64,000 nt of DNA from Pogona vitticeps (Eukaryota > Chordata > Lepidosauria > Squamata > Agamidae): positions 183,503,045 through 183,567,044 of the forward strand of contig NC_135785.1 in assembly GCF_051106095.1 (NCBI RefSeq), given 5' to 3'. Positions within the stretch are counted from its first letter, which is position 1. The number at the start of each line of letters is the position of its first letter. The notes under the pieces were generated by a model that ran no database searches, was not told where the DNA came from, and saw only the letters and a list, made by a program, of their open reading frames with translations. The translations under genes were made by a program, and so were the position numbers. Below are positions 23,566 through 36,310 of the stretch, piece after piece.

Positions 23566-24544
23566 ATTTTTTAAATATTGTGTTTTAATTCTGTTTTGTT
23601 TTTAGCCCCATTATGGGACTAGATTAGACTATGCGACCGCTTGATAGCAATACTGCATTACAATATACTAATTACAATATACTACCTATAAACAACTGAC
23701 CAATACGGTCAAATATATGGGCCAATATGTCAAACTAGATCATATGCACTAAAAAAAAGACATAAACTACAGCCTTTATTAAAAATGATACATTTTATTA
23801 AATATTAAATAAACAGACAATAAATAGACAAGAATAAAAAACCCGATAATGGATGCAGACAAATGCTGGGTTGATATGCAAATTACACAATCCTTATTGC
23901 ATAGTGATCAATAAGCAATCACAAAAAATACAACAAAGTAACAATATAAATAATCAATATAATAAATTATATCTTATAACCTCTAGTTTAATCCACTGGG
24001 GTTATTGGGGAAGCCTGTCCTAGGTGTCTGGTACCCTTTAAAGCTAAACTGTGCTGCTGCTGTACACTGCTGGCTACGCTGTAAAATGAGTACACTATGG
24101 GGAGATATCAGATACAGACTTCAGCTGTAGTCTTATCCTTTCCTGCTATGTCTAGCACCTGGCCATTGGAGCCGGCCACAGAACAGCCAGCACCAAGGCA
24201 GGTGAAAGCACCTGATAAGCTGCAAACAAATAATACTCCTTATATAAAATAAGCATAGCAGCTGTGCTGTGAATGGTAACAGGCAAGTCATGAGCTCCAT
24301 ACTTAAAAAAAAAAAAAAAAAAAATTGCTTTGAACACAATTGCTACTTTTTTGGCAAGTAGCTGTTTCTATGACCTATTTGTGTGCTTACATTCCTTCAT
24401 TTATTTATTTTCTTTTATACTGGGATTACATGTTTGATGGGTCCATAACAGATTACCAGTTTTCCATATATTTATGGGTTCAACATATATTTGCTGTTCT
24501 GGAACGAATTAATATTCCATGTTGAGGGACCACTAAAAAAATAA

Positions 24545-27500
24545 AGCCATCATCCCACAGGAAACGCATAGAGACCAGTGCCAGGTATACATATATGCAC
24601 TAATAACCCCATCATCCCACGTAAATCAGAAAGATACAGCCATCATCCCACTGGAAACGCATAGAGACCAGTGCCAGGTATACATATATGCACTAATAAC
24701 CCCATCATCCCACGTAAATCAGAAAGATACAGCCATCATCCCACTGGAAACGCATAGAGACCAGTGCCAGGTATACATATATGCACTAATAACCCCATCA
24801 TCCCACGTAAATCAGAAAGATACAGCCATCATCCCACTGGAAACGCATAGAGACCAGTCCCAGGTATACATATATGCACTAATAACCCCATCATCCCACG
24901 TAAATCAGAAAGATACAGCCGTCATCCCACTGGAAACGCATAGAGACCAGTGCCAGGTATACATATATGCACTAATAACCCCATCATCCCACGTAAATCA
25001 GAAAGATACAGCCGTCATCCCACAGGAAACGCATAGAGACCAGTGCCAGGTATACATATATGCACTAATAACCCCATCATCCCACGTAAATCAGAAAGAT
25101 ACAGCCGTCATCCCACTGGAAACGCATAGAGACCAGTGCCAGGTATACATATATGCACTAATAACCCCATCATCCCACGTAAATCAGAAAGATACAGCCG
25201 TCATCCCACTGGAAACGCATAGAGGCCAGTGCCAGGTATACATATATGCACTAATAACCCCATCATCCCACGTAAATCAGAAAGATACAGCCGTCATCCC
25301 ACTGGAAACGCATAGAGGCCAGTGCCAGGTATACATATATGCACTAATAACCCCATCATCCCACGTAAATCAGAAAGATACAGCCGTCATCCCACTGGAA
25401 ACGCATAGAGGCCAGTGCCAGGTATACATATATGCACTAATAACCCCATCATCCCACGTAAATCAGAAAGATACAGCCGTCATCCCACTGGAAACGCATA
25501 GAGGCCAGTGCCAGGTATACATATATGCACTAATAACCCCATCATCCCACGTAAATCAGAAAGATACAGCCATCATCCCACAGGAAACGCATAGAGGCCA
25601 GTGCCAGGTATACATATATGCACTAATAACCCCATCATCCCACGTAAATCAGAAAGATACAGCCATCATCCCACAGGAAACGCATAGAGGCCAGTGCCAG
25701 GTATACATATATGCACTAATAACCCCATCATCCCACGTAAATCAGAAAGATACAGCCATCATCCCACAGGAAACGCATAGAGGCCAGTCCCAGGTATACA
25801 TATATGCACTAATAACCCCATCATCCCACGTAAATCAGAAAGATACAGCCATCATCCCACTGGAAACGCATAGAGGCCAGTGCCAGGTATACATATATGC
25901 ACTAATAACCCCATCATCCCACGTAAATCAGAAAGATACAGCCATCATCCCACTGGAAACGCAAAGAGGCCAGTGCCAGGTATACATATATGCACTAATA
26001 ACCCCATCATCCCACGTAAATCAGAAAGATACAGCCATCATCCCACTGGAAACGCATAGAGGCCAGTGCCAGGTATACATATATGCACTAATAACCCCAT
26101 CATCCCACGTAAATCAGAAAGATACAGCCATCATCCCACTGGAAACGCATAGAGGCCAGTCCCAGGTATACATATATGCACTAATAACCCCATCATCCCA
26201 CGTAAATCAGAAAGATACAGCCATCATCCCACAGGAAACGCATAGAGGCCAGTCCCAGGTATACATATATGCACTAATAACCCCATCATCCCACGTAAAT
26301 CAGAAAGATACAGCCATCATCCCACTGGAAACGCATAGAGGCCAGTGCCAGGTATACATATATGCACTAATAACCCCATCATCCCACGTAAATCAGAAAG
26401 ATACAGCCGTCATCCCACAGGAAACGCATAGAGGCCAGTGCCAGGTATACATATATGCACTAATAACCCCATCATCCCACGTAAATCAGAAAGATACAGC
26501 CGTCATCCCACTGGAAACGCATAGAGGCCAGTGCCAGGTATACATATATGCACTAATAACCCCATCATCCCACGTAAATCAGAAAGATACAGCCGTCATC
26601 CCACTGGAAACGCATAGAGGCCAGTGCCAGGTATACATATATGCACTAATAACCCCATCATCCCACGTAAATCAGAAAGATACAGCCGTCATCCCACTGG
26701 AAACGCATAGAGGCCAGTGCCAGGTATACATATATGCACTAATAACCCCATCATCCCACGTAAATCAGAAAGATACAGCCGTCATCCCACAGGAAACGCA
26801 TAGAGGCCAGTGCCAGGTATACATATATGCACTAATAACCCCATCATCCCACGTAAATCAGAAAGATACAGCCGTCATCCCACTGGAAACGCATAGAGGC
26901 CAGTGCCAGGTATACATATATGCACTAATAACCCCATCATCCCACGTAAATCAGAAAGATACAGCCATCATCCCACTGGAAACGCATAGAGGCCAGTGCC
27001 AGGTATACATATATGCACTAATAACCCCATCATCCCACGTAAATCAGAAAGATACAGCCATCATCCCACTGGAAACGCATAGAGGCCAGTGCCAGGTATA
27101 CATATATGCACTAATAACCCCATCATCCCACGTAAATCAGAAAGATACAGCCATCATCCCACAGGAAACGCATAGAGGCCAGTCCCAGGTATACATATAT
27201 GCACTAATAACCCCATCATCCCACGTAAATCAGAAAGATACAGCCATCATCCCACAGGAAACGCATAGAGGCCAGTGCCAGGTATACATATATGCACTAA
27301 TAACCCCATCATCCCACGTAAATCAGAAAGATACAGCCATCATCCCACTGGAAACGCATAGAGGCCAGTGCCAGGTATACATATATGCACTAATAACCCC
27401 ATCATCCCACGTAAATCAGAAAGATACAGCCATCATCCCACTGGAAACGCATAGAGGCCAGTGCCAGGTATACATATATGCACTAATAACCCCATCATCC

Positions 27501-30500
27501 CACGTAAATCAGAAAGATACAGCCATCATCCCACTGGAAACGCATAGAGGCCAGTGCCAGGTATACATATATGCACTAATAACCCCATCATCCCACGTAA
27601 ATCAGAAAGATACAGCCATCATCCCACTGGAAACGCATAGAGGCCAGTGCCAGGTATACATATATGCACTAATAACCCCATCATCCCACGTAAATCAGAA
27701 AGATACAGCCATCATCCCACAGGAAACGCATAGAGGCCAGTCCCAGGTATACATATATGCACTAATAACCCCATCATCCCACGTAAATCAGAAAGATACA
27801 GCCATCATCCCACAGGAAACGCATAGAGGCCAGTCCCAGGTATACATATATGCACTAATAACCCCATCATCCCACGTAAATCAGAAAGATACAGCCATCA
27901 TCCCACTGGAAACGCATAGAGGCCAGTGCCAGGTATACATATATGCACTAATAACCCCATCATCCCACGTAAATCAGAAAGATACAGCCATCATCCCACT
28001 GGAAACGCATAGAGGCCAGTGCCAGGTATACATATATGCACTAATAACCCCATCATCCCACGTAAATCAGAAAGATACAGCCATCATCCCACTGGAAACG
28101 CATAGAGGCCAGTGCCACGTATACATATATGCACTAATAACCCCATCATCCCACGTAAATCAGAAAGATACAGCCATCATCCCACAGGAAACGCATAGAG
28201 GCCAGTGCCAGGTATACATATATGCACTAATAACCCCATCATCCCACGTAAATCAGAAAGATACAGCCATCATCCCACAGGAAACGCATAGAGGCCAGTC
28301 CCAGGTATACATATATGCACTAATAACCCCATCATCCCACGTAAATCAGAAAGATACAGCCATCATCCCACAGGAAACGCATAGAGGCCAGTCCCAGGTA
28401 TACATATATGCACTAATAACCCCATCATCCCACGTAAATCAGAAAGATACAGCCATCATCCCACTGGAAACGCATAGAGGCCAGTGCCAGGTATACATAT
28501 ATGCACTAATAACCCCATCATCCCACGTAAATCAGAAAGATACAGCCATCATCCCACTGGAAACGCAAAGAGGCCAGTGCCAGGTATACATATATGCACT
28601 AATAACCCCATCATCCCACGTAAATCAGAAAGATACAGCCATCATCCCACTGGAAACGCATAGAGGCCAGTGCCAGGTATACATATATGCACTAATAACC
28701 CCATCATCCCACGTAAATCAGAAAGATACAGCCATCATCCCACTGGAAACGCATAGAGGCCAGTGCCAGGTATACATATATGCACTAATAACCCCATCAT
28801 CCCACGTAAATCAGAAAGATACAGCCATCATCCCACTGGAAACGCATAGAGGCCAGTGCCAGGTATACATATATGCACTAATAACCCCATCATCCGACGT
28901 AAATCAGAAAGATACAGCCATCATCCCACTGGAAACGCATAGAGGCCAGTGCCAGGTATACATATATGCACTAATAACCCCATCATCCCACGTAAATCAG
29001 AAAGATACAGCCATCATCCCACAGGAAACGCATAGAGGCCAGTCCCAGGTATACATATATGCACTAATAACCCCATCATCCCACGTAAATCAGAAAGATA
29101 CAGCCATCATCCCACTGGAAACGCATAGAGGCCAGTGCCAGGTATACATATATGCACTAATAACCCCATCATCCCACGTAAATCAGAAAGATACAGCCAT
29201 CATCCCACTGGAAACGCATAGAGGCCAGTGCCAGGTATACATATATGCACTAATAACCCCATCATCCCACGTAAATCAGAAAGATACAGCCATCATCCCA
29301 CTGGAAACGCATAGAGGCCAGTGCCAGGTATACATATATGCACTAATAACCCCATCATCCCACGTAAATCAGAAAGATACAGCCATCATCCCACAGGAAA
29401 CGCATAGAGGCCAGTGCCAGGTATACATATATGCACTAATAACCCCATCATCCCACGTAAATCAGAAAGATACAGCCATCATCCCACTGGAAACGCATAG
29501 AGGCCAGTGCCAGGTATACATATATGCACTAATAACCCCATCATCCCACGTAAATCAGAAAGATACAGCCATCATCCCACTGGAAACGCATAGAGGCCAG
29601 TGCCAGGTATACATATATGCACTAATAACCCCATCATCCCACGTAAATCAGAAAGATACAGCCATCATCCCACTGGAAACGCATAGAGGCCAGTGCCAGG
29701 TATACATATATGCACTAATAACCCCATCATCCCACGTAAATCAGAAAGATACAGCCATCATCCCACTGGAAACGCATAGAGGCCAGTGCCAGGTATACAT
29801 ATATGCACTAATAACCCCATCATCCCACGTAAATCAGAAAGATACAGCCATCATCCCACAGGAAACGCATAGAGGCCAGTGCCAGGTATACATATATGCA
29901 CTAATAACCCCATCATCCCACGTAAATCAGAAAGATACAGCCATCATCCCACAGGAAACGCATAGAGGCCAGTCCCAGGTATACATATATGCACTAATAA
30001 CCCCATCATCCCACGTAAATCAGAAAGATACAGCCATCATCCCACTGGAAACGCATAGAGGCCAGTGCCAGGTATACATATATGCACTAATAACCCCATC
30101 ATCCCACGTAAATCAGAAAGATACAGCCATCATCCCACTGGAAACGCATAGAGGCCAGTGCCAGGTATACATATATGCACTAATAACCCCATCATCCCAC
30201 GTAAATCAGAAAGATACAGCCATCATCCCACTGGAAACGCATAGAGGCCAGTGCCAGGTATACATATATGCACTAATAACCCCATCATCCCACGTAAATC
30301 AGAAAGATACAGCCATCATCCCACTGGAAACGCATAGAGGCCAGTGCCAGGTATACATATATGCACTAATAACCCCATCATCCCACGTAAATCAGAAAGA
30401 TACAGCCATCATCCCACAGGAAACGCATAGAGGCCAGTGCCAGGTATACATATATGCACTAATAACCCCATCATCCCACGTAAATCAGAAAGATACAGCC

Positions 30501-31052
30501 ATCATCCCACAGGAAACGCATAGAGGCCAGTGCCAGGTATACATATATGCACTAATAACCCCATCATCCCACGTAAATCAGAAAGATACAGCCATCATCC
30601 CACTGGAAACGCATAGAGGCCAGTGCCAGGTATACATATATGCACTAATAACCCCATCATCCCACGTAAATCAGAAAGATACAGCCATCATCCCACTGGA
30701 AACGCATAGAGACCAGTGCCAGGTATACATATATGCACTAATAACCCCATCATCCCACGTAAATCAGAAAGATACAGCCATCATCCCACAGGAAACGCAT
30801 AGAGACCAGTGCCAGGTATACATATATGCACTAATAACCCCATCATCCCACGTAAATCAGAAAGATACAGCCATCATCCCACAGGAAACGCATAGAGACC
30901 AGTCCCAGGTATACATATATGCACTAATAACCCCATCATCCCACGTAAATCAGAAAGATACAGCCATCATCCCACAGGAAACGCATAGAGACCAGTCCCA
31001 GGTATACATATATGCACTAATAACCCCATCATCCCACGTAAATCAGAAAGAT
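24545..31052 (-). repeat. right tandem array, about 70 units of 93 bp (inverted)
   Basis: This is the same 93-bp unit as the left array, in the opposite orientation. The marker taataaccc occurs at 24601 and last at 31018, a distance of 69 x 93 exactly, so no net indel has accumulated. Total length is 6,508 bases. Variant sites include gagacc/gaggcc, ccacag/ccactg, gccat/gccgt and gtgcc/gtccc. The rare variant cgcaaagagg occurs at two units 2,604 bases (28 units) apart. Two single variants are cacgtatac (near 28117) and catccgacg (near 28892). Confidence 0.97.
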
Positions 31053-31139
31053 AAGATAGTGACATCTAGGGGCTTGGAGGTGAACTGCAGGCAATCATCC
31101 CGATCATCCCTTTCAGTGATCATCCGTTTAGTACATCCC
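31053..31139 (-). repeat. right terminal inverted repeat, 87 bp
   Basis: Identical in reverse complement to the left repeat. It follows directly on the array, where agaaagat runs into aagatagtg without a spacer. Confidence 0.97.
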
Positions 31140-31148
31140 GACAAAAGT
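31140..31148 (+). repeat. 9-bp target-site duplication, right copy
   Basis: The sequence gacaaaagt directly follows the right terminal repeat and matches the left copy exactly. Confidence 0.95.
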
Positions 31149-32015
31149 CTGCCCTTCCCTGTTCCAGAGGGGCAACTTCACTTTCAGCGCTGCTTCTCCA
31201 CTGGAAGTGGGAGGAAAGGTAGAAGAGGTACCTAGTGCTTTTTTTTTTTTAAATCTTCTTTGCATATATTTAAAAACTCAAGACCAGTGTTTTTAATCCC
31301 TCACACAAGAAAGTAACAGTTCAGGACAGAAAATACAGTGTTTTGGGATGCTAACTGGTGTGGAAGTAAAATTCTCAGTCCATGTGTGATATTTATAAAT
31401 ACCCAAAAGCTTATCAGGCAAAATCCAAAGGAAAAAAAGAACATAAATTAAAATTAAAGGGTGTTGGGTTTTTTTGTCCTGGTTTATTTCTTTTGGATTT
31501 GGCCTGATATAGTTGCACAGACTAACACAGCTGTTTCTTCTAAAATTACTTAAAAGCTGTAAGGGAAAGTATTATGCACATGTCAAAGGCACAATTTTAT
31601 TTGATGTGCTTCAAAGCTGATTATTGACAGGGTTGGTTTCTAGGGTTGGTTCTTATCAAACTGCCTTTGGTATGTACTTGTGCGCACCTAGCCTATATAT
31701 CTTTATCTTGTCACCGCTAGTCTTGCTTTCTGCACTGGGGGAAAGCCAAGAGCTACAGCCATTTGGGGATGCTGTAGGTGTAACAGGTCTCAAGATACTC
31801 TTTTTCCTTAGAGTACTGAGGATTTTACAAGGATTTTCAAGGGACAATATATTGTAAGAACCTTTGGCTTACCCCACACAGATAGGTGACGTTCAGAATT
31901 CTGCAAAGTGTGGACTGTAATCCTCTCTAATATAATGTAGGAATCTTGGAGTTCACTATTCATATAAATATCGTAGTAATAATCCTTTTATATCAAGCCA
32001 ATTTTGACATATTCA
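31149..32015. other. probable TCEANC intron, nothing recognised
   Basis: Sequence to the right of the transposon. A short dispersed-repeat piece (gttgcacagactaacacagc) is near 31512. The open frames here have no recognisable similarity. Confidence 0.4.
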
Positions 32016-32225
32016 ACCATTTTTAGGGTTCTCCAGACAGAGACTATTCAGAAGTGGTTTAGCATTCCCTTCTTCTGAGGATGCTCTTGGACTGTGTAGC
32101 TTGTCCAAGGCCATACAAGGTGGTTGTACGCACAACAGCCACAACGGGGAACTAAACTTACAACCTTTAGCTCCACAGCCAGATACGTAAACTACTGAGC
32201 TATCCAGCCATCTATTCATATAAAA
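32015..32225 (-). mobile_element. tRNA-derived SINE
   Basis: On the minus strand the copy starts gctggatagctcagtagttt (A-box region), then has a B-box-like agtttagttcccc. It ends with accacttctgaatagtctct and 'ctggagaaccc'. The same order is seen in the plus-strand copy at 40585. Confidence 0.75.
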
Positions 32226-33044
32226 AGGATGCAGCATACTGAGAATCAGTGAGAATTTGATGCAATCCTTGGTAGGCCAAACAAACCCAATTGGGTCTTT
32301 TGTCCCTTTGCTGGAAAAGAAATTACTCCTGTTAGATGAGCTCTGCCTTTGGTTCTAATTCTGTGACTGCACAAAGAATGTAGTACTTTCCTGTGAAAAG
32401 ACTTGTGTTTAAAGAGCAACCTTGGGATCCTATATTTAAAGGATACTGCAGGGCACAGTTATACATTCTACAATTATACAGTGTACATCTAAGTCTGTTC
32501 ACTTCGAGGTAAACCTGAATGGGTTTATTGGTAAGTATGCATTGGACTGTAGCTTATTTTATGTATTAGAAGAATTATATCCTGTCTTTTGTCCTTCATT
32601 TTGGATTGTGTAGTCTTACAGTTTTCAAGGTATTCAGAAGTAGTTTACCATTGCCTTCTCTTGTCTTGTATTAACAAGATTTAGCTTGAGCGTTACTGCT
32701 GCCATCTCTGAAAATTGTTTGTCTCTTTGCACTACTGCTGCTGCCCAGCAGCTACCCTACCCTTTAAGTTTTTCTCTGCCCCAATTTACCACTGGAATGA
32801 TCAGCTATCTTCTGCTGATGTGATTGTAATTCTCAAAAATGATAGGTACATCTGTTGTCTCAGCTTTGACTGTTCCACTTTTGGTGACTCTGCTAGGAGT
32901 CCAGATTTGTAAAGTAGTTGCTTTCACTTTCCCTGACACACTCAAACCTGTGTGTCATATTAAAGTGTGCATCCAGGAACTTGAATTTGCAAGTCCTGAG
33001 CAGGTTCTTAAAAAAGTGGACCTTTCAGAGGTCACTAGTTCATA

Positions 33045-33290
33045 ATTTAATTCAGTGCCATCAAGTCAGTTCTGGTTTATGTGACCCTTGAGAGGGTTTC
33101 TTAGATATCAAATACTCAGAAGCCTTTACCAGCCCATTCTTCTGGTGGCACTCTAGGATTGTGCAGGCCACACAGACTAACTCTTCTCCTGGGAGGCAGA
33201 ATGGGAAACTGAACTCCCAAGCCTGGCTTCATCACCAAGTACTTTGACACACAAATCTAGCCACATCTTATTCCTAAATCACAGAGTTTC
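33045..33290 (-). mobile_element. tRNA-derived SINE, older copy
   Basis: It contains cagtgccatcaagtcagttc, then tatgtgaccc, ggtggcactctagg and a diverged tRNA-like head on the right. Read on the minus strand it fits the body and tail of the SINEs above. Confidence 0.55.
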
Positions 33291-33490
33291 CGTAAACTGG
33301 AAGCAACTTGATATCAGGTAATAATGTTTGTCCTTAACAGGAGCCCTAATATGTTAAAGTAACAAGATGTGTGCAAACCTTGTAAAGTGAAAGTTATACA
33401 TATTTGTGTTCTTGGGCTGCAGCCACAGCTTCCAGAATTGGATTACAGCTCCACAGCAATTATGTGAGTTGTAGTCCAGAAAGACAAATA

Positions 33491-33915
33491 CAGTGGTGCC
33501 CCGCATAGCGAGGTTATTCCGTTCCGGATTAACTCTCGCTATGCGGAATCGTCGCTAAACAGGTAGAGGAAACGTATTGAAACGCATTAAACTTAGTTTA
33601 ATGCGTTCCAATACCTTGCTTACTTACCCGTTCAGTGAGGATTCCCCTTGCCGGCAGCCATTTTCGCGCCCTCGCTAAGTGAGGGCAGGGCGCGAAAACG
33701 GCTGCCGGCAGCCATTTCCGGGCTTCCGGCGGCCATTTTGGAACCGCCGATCAGCTGTTCGGCGGCTCCAAAATGGCCGCCGCAATACCCGATCTTCGCA
33801 ATGCGGGTTTTCCCCATTGCGAAGATCGGGTATGTTTCTGTATAGCGATCCCGAAAAAGGGATTGCTATACGGAAACATCGCTATACGGTGCACTCGCTA
33901 AGCGAGGCACCACTG
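33491..33915. mobile_element. Tigger-like MITE, copy 1
   Basis: The ends are cagtggtgccccgcatagcg and its inverse (cgaggcaccactg), with TA on both sides as the target duplication. Long internal inverted blocks (ccgccgatcagctgttcggcgg) make a strong hairpin. Related copies are at 45020 and 60565. TIR shape and TA target suggest a Tc1/mariner-Tigger origin. Confidence 0.8.
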
Positions 33916-34092
33916 TATACACATCTTTAGTACTGACTATCATATTTGCCTTTCTATAATATGTAGCTGGAATATTTGATAAAATATTTTTGCAAAAGTC
34001 ATCTGATCATGATTTCTTGCATTGTACCTCTACCCGTTAAATACAAAATATACTGCTTGTAGAAAAACCTGTATTTGTTATTTTCATTTTAG

Positions 34093-35156
34093 GATTTACT
34101 ATGTCTGACAAAAAAGAGATTATGACTAGAGCTAGCTGTATAGAGAATCTGCTGTCTGGAAAAAGATATCAAGATATTGGAAATCATCTTGCTTATCTTG
34201 AAACTGTTGATGTAACTGTTGACAATCTTCAGGAAACAGATATTGCCAAGGCTGTATTCAGAATTCTCAAAAACTGTCCATCTATGGTACTGAAAAATAA
34301 GGCAAAGCATTTACTGTCAAGGTGGAAAACACTTTATAAGAATCATTGCAATCAATCAATACAAGAAAAACAAGTGCCTGACAATGCAAAAGAAGATTTG
34401 AATCACCTTCAAATAGTCTCTGAAGATATAAACTCTTCTGGAAAACTGAATCAGCATGAAAAATCAAGTCCTGCCAGTTCCAGCAGTTGGCTGCCTTCAG
34501 AAAACCATTCAAACAACGCTGAAAGTCATGTGCAAAAGGATCAAGCAAATCTACAGTTACTGAGTCAGTCTGGTTGTGTTAATGAAACAAACTTACAGCA
34601 GCATCATGCCTTGGCTTTGAGATTTAAATGCACAAAACTTCTTTACGAAGCTTTGATTGACTCTGCAACAAGTACTGAAGATAGCGAAAAGCATCGCAAA
34701 ATAGCTGAGGAAATTGAACAGCACATCTTTGCACTTTATGCTAAAAATGACAGGAAATACAAAAATTGCATCCGAAGCAAAGTTTCTAATTTGAAGAATC
34801 CTAAAAATTCTCACTTAAAACATAATCTCTTTATAGGAGTTCTCAGTCCTGAGACATTTGCTGGAATGTCTGCCATGGAAATGGCATATGATGAACTGAA
34901 GCAGCTCAGGGCTTCATATACTGAATCAGTAGTTTGGGAGCATCAGCTTCCCCAAAATATCAGTGGTTCACATACAAACAAAATAAAATGCAGACACTGT
35001 GAAAAATTTGATTGCACTGTTACTGTGATTGCAAGGGGAGCTCTCTTCCTTCCTGGTTGGGTGCGAAGTACAAATCCAGATGAACAAATGATGACGTATG
35101 TAATTTGTAATGAATGTGGAGAGCAGTGGTACCACAGCAGGTGGAATTGTTTATGA
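34093..35156 (+). CDS. TCEANC: TCEANC, transcription elongation factor A N-terminal and central domain protein
   Basis: The exon begins after the acceptor ttcattttag; the ATG at 34101 starts a 351-codon frame, the length I recall for human TCEANC, whose CDS is also in one exon. Residues 1-82 form a TFIIS N-terminal (LW) domain (MSDKKEIMTRASCIENLL). A low-complexity linker follows. Residues about 170-285 form the TFIIS central domain (SKVSNLKNPKNSHLKHNL, then LKQLRASYTES). The end carries C-x2-C ... C-x2-C ribbon cysteines and a DE pair (NPDEQMMTYVICNECGEQWY), as in the TFIIS zinc ribbon. The protein is expected to bind RNA polymerase II in the nucleus, but its function is poorly known. The 5' non-coding exon is probably at 11.8 kb, on the far side of the giant transposon. 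Confidence 0.95.
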
Positions 35157-35280
35157 TCATGTATTCTCTAGTAAATTTGTCTTTTGAGATCTTAAATATA
35201 AAATTTCAGATTCCCTAAGTAAGGTATCTGACTATAAAAATGCACACTATAGCACAATCAGTGTAATAATACATTTGATA

Positions 35281-35286
35281 AATAAA
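35281..35286 (+). terminator. TCEANC poly(A) signal AATAAA
   Basis: A canonical AATAAA occurs about 125 bases after the TCEANC stop. It is the first good signal in the 3' UTR. Confidence 0.55.
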
Positions 35287-35299
35287 TAATGTTATATAA

Positions 35300-36310
35300 T
35301 GTATGTCTGGTTTTTCAAATATACTAAAAAAGTTCTGCTTTTATAATACATAATGCTGGGCCAAACTGAGCATAGCTTCACAACTATTTTCCCAACGCTT
35401 GCATTCCCCTTTCTTGTAAGTTTCTCAGGGTAGATTACAAAGGGCCATAAAGAATGATGAAGCAGAGACAGGAATGTCCCTGTTGCCAAGATGGTATATG
35501 TATTGATTCTTGAGGGAAGGGAGCAGCTTCAAAAACTTTAGTATGTAGCAAACTCTGAGTGACTATATGGCATTGTCATACCATTTCATACTGCTCACAG
35601 TCTTAACTAGTCAAAATGGCTGGGGCCTGGCTGAGGGGGCAAGTACTCTGGCTTTTGTCTACTCCAAATGCACATTTGGCATATCTTTGAGTTTGGATGG
35701 CACAGTTGGTTGATATGCTTCCTGACTGGTTGGGTTCATACTGAAGCCTTAAAAATGATCTGAAGACAGCAAGTATGTTTTAAAAATTAGCCAAATGGAC
35801 AAGAGTGAGGATTTTCATCCCTCTTGAAAGCTCATGTTTTTCATTTAAACATTAGAATATGAAAATTCAGCATACAAAATGTTCTGCAAAATTGCCAGAT
35901 TCTGGGCTTGAGTGTTTGTACTTTGTGACAGGTCTGAGAGACAACTGAGATGTTGCTAGGATATTGACCATCAATATCAGCAAATTATGTAAGTTGAATG
36001 TTTTCATTTGGAATGACAATATAGATCCACTGTTTTAAAAAAGACACCAAAATGTTATTAATTATGCCTGGCGGTGTAACACAGTTGGCATAAATCATGG
36101 CAGCATATTGTGGTAGATGTCTACACTGAGTTCTCAACATGTGACAACCATTTTAAGGAAGTGGATGTTACAGCTGATATAAATTGAGGGGAAATATAGA
36201 TGAATTCTTTCCTTGAGCATCTGGTGTGAAGAGAAACTCCAGGTACTTTAGTTAGTTTGTGACAAAAAAGCACAATTTGTACCTAAGTGGTTAGAGATGC
36301 CTGTCTTTCA
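35300..36310. other. intergenic, nothing recognised
   Basis: A+T-rich DNA between TCEANC and a BovB fragment. No coding or RNA signal was recognised. Confidence 0.4.

Larger units (their letters stand above)
21474..24544. other. transposon core, right non-coding part
   Basis: About 3 kb upstream of the transposase start. It should contain the promoter, but no clear TATA box was singled out. It carries nested MITEs (21772, 22084), a telomere-like tract and an A run (24305-24324). No second gene such as a mudrB analogue was recognised. Confidence 0.6.
12222..31139 (-). mobile_element. complete giant Mutator-like DNA transposon (18.9 kb) with satellite-array TIRs
   Basis: The element is 18,918 bp and lies between perfect 9-bp direct repeats. 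In order it has: a perfect 87-bp terminal inverted repeat, a 74-bp spacer, 40 tandem units of 93 bp, an 8.4-kb core with one two-exon gene on the minus strand, about 70 units of the same 93 bp in reverse orientation, and the other 87-bp repeat. The predicted protein has a MULE-type DDE core, SWIM finger, Ulp1 protease and PHD finger. The 9-bp TSD, SWIM finger and C-x2-H signature favour MULE. Zisupton/KDZ elements, which also carry SWIM and Ulp1 domains, are the main alternative, but their TSDs are 8 bp. Ends, TSD and ORF are all intact, so the insertion looks recent and the element may be autonomous. Confidence 0.93.

Noticed and set aside
12383-31052. CRISPR-like array
   Set aside because: The unit is a continuous 93-bp tandem repeat without variable spacers, in a eukaryotic setting. 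It is part of transposon ends.
12222-31139. Zisupton/KDZ assignment of the giant transposon
   Set aside because: The SWIM and Ulp1 domains fit, but the 9-bp duplication and the DDE region with C-x2-H fit MULE better. It is kept as the main alternative.
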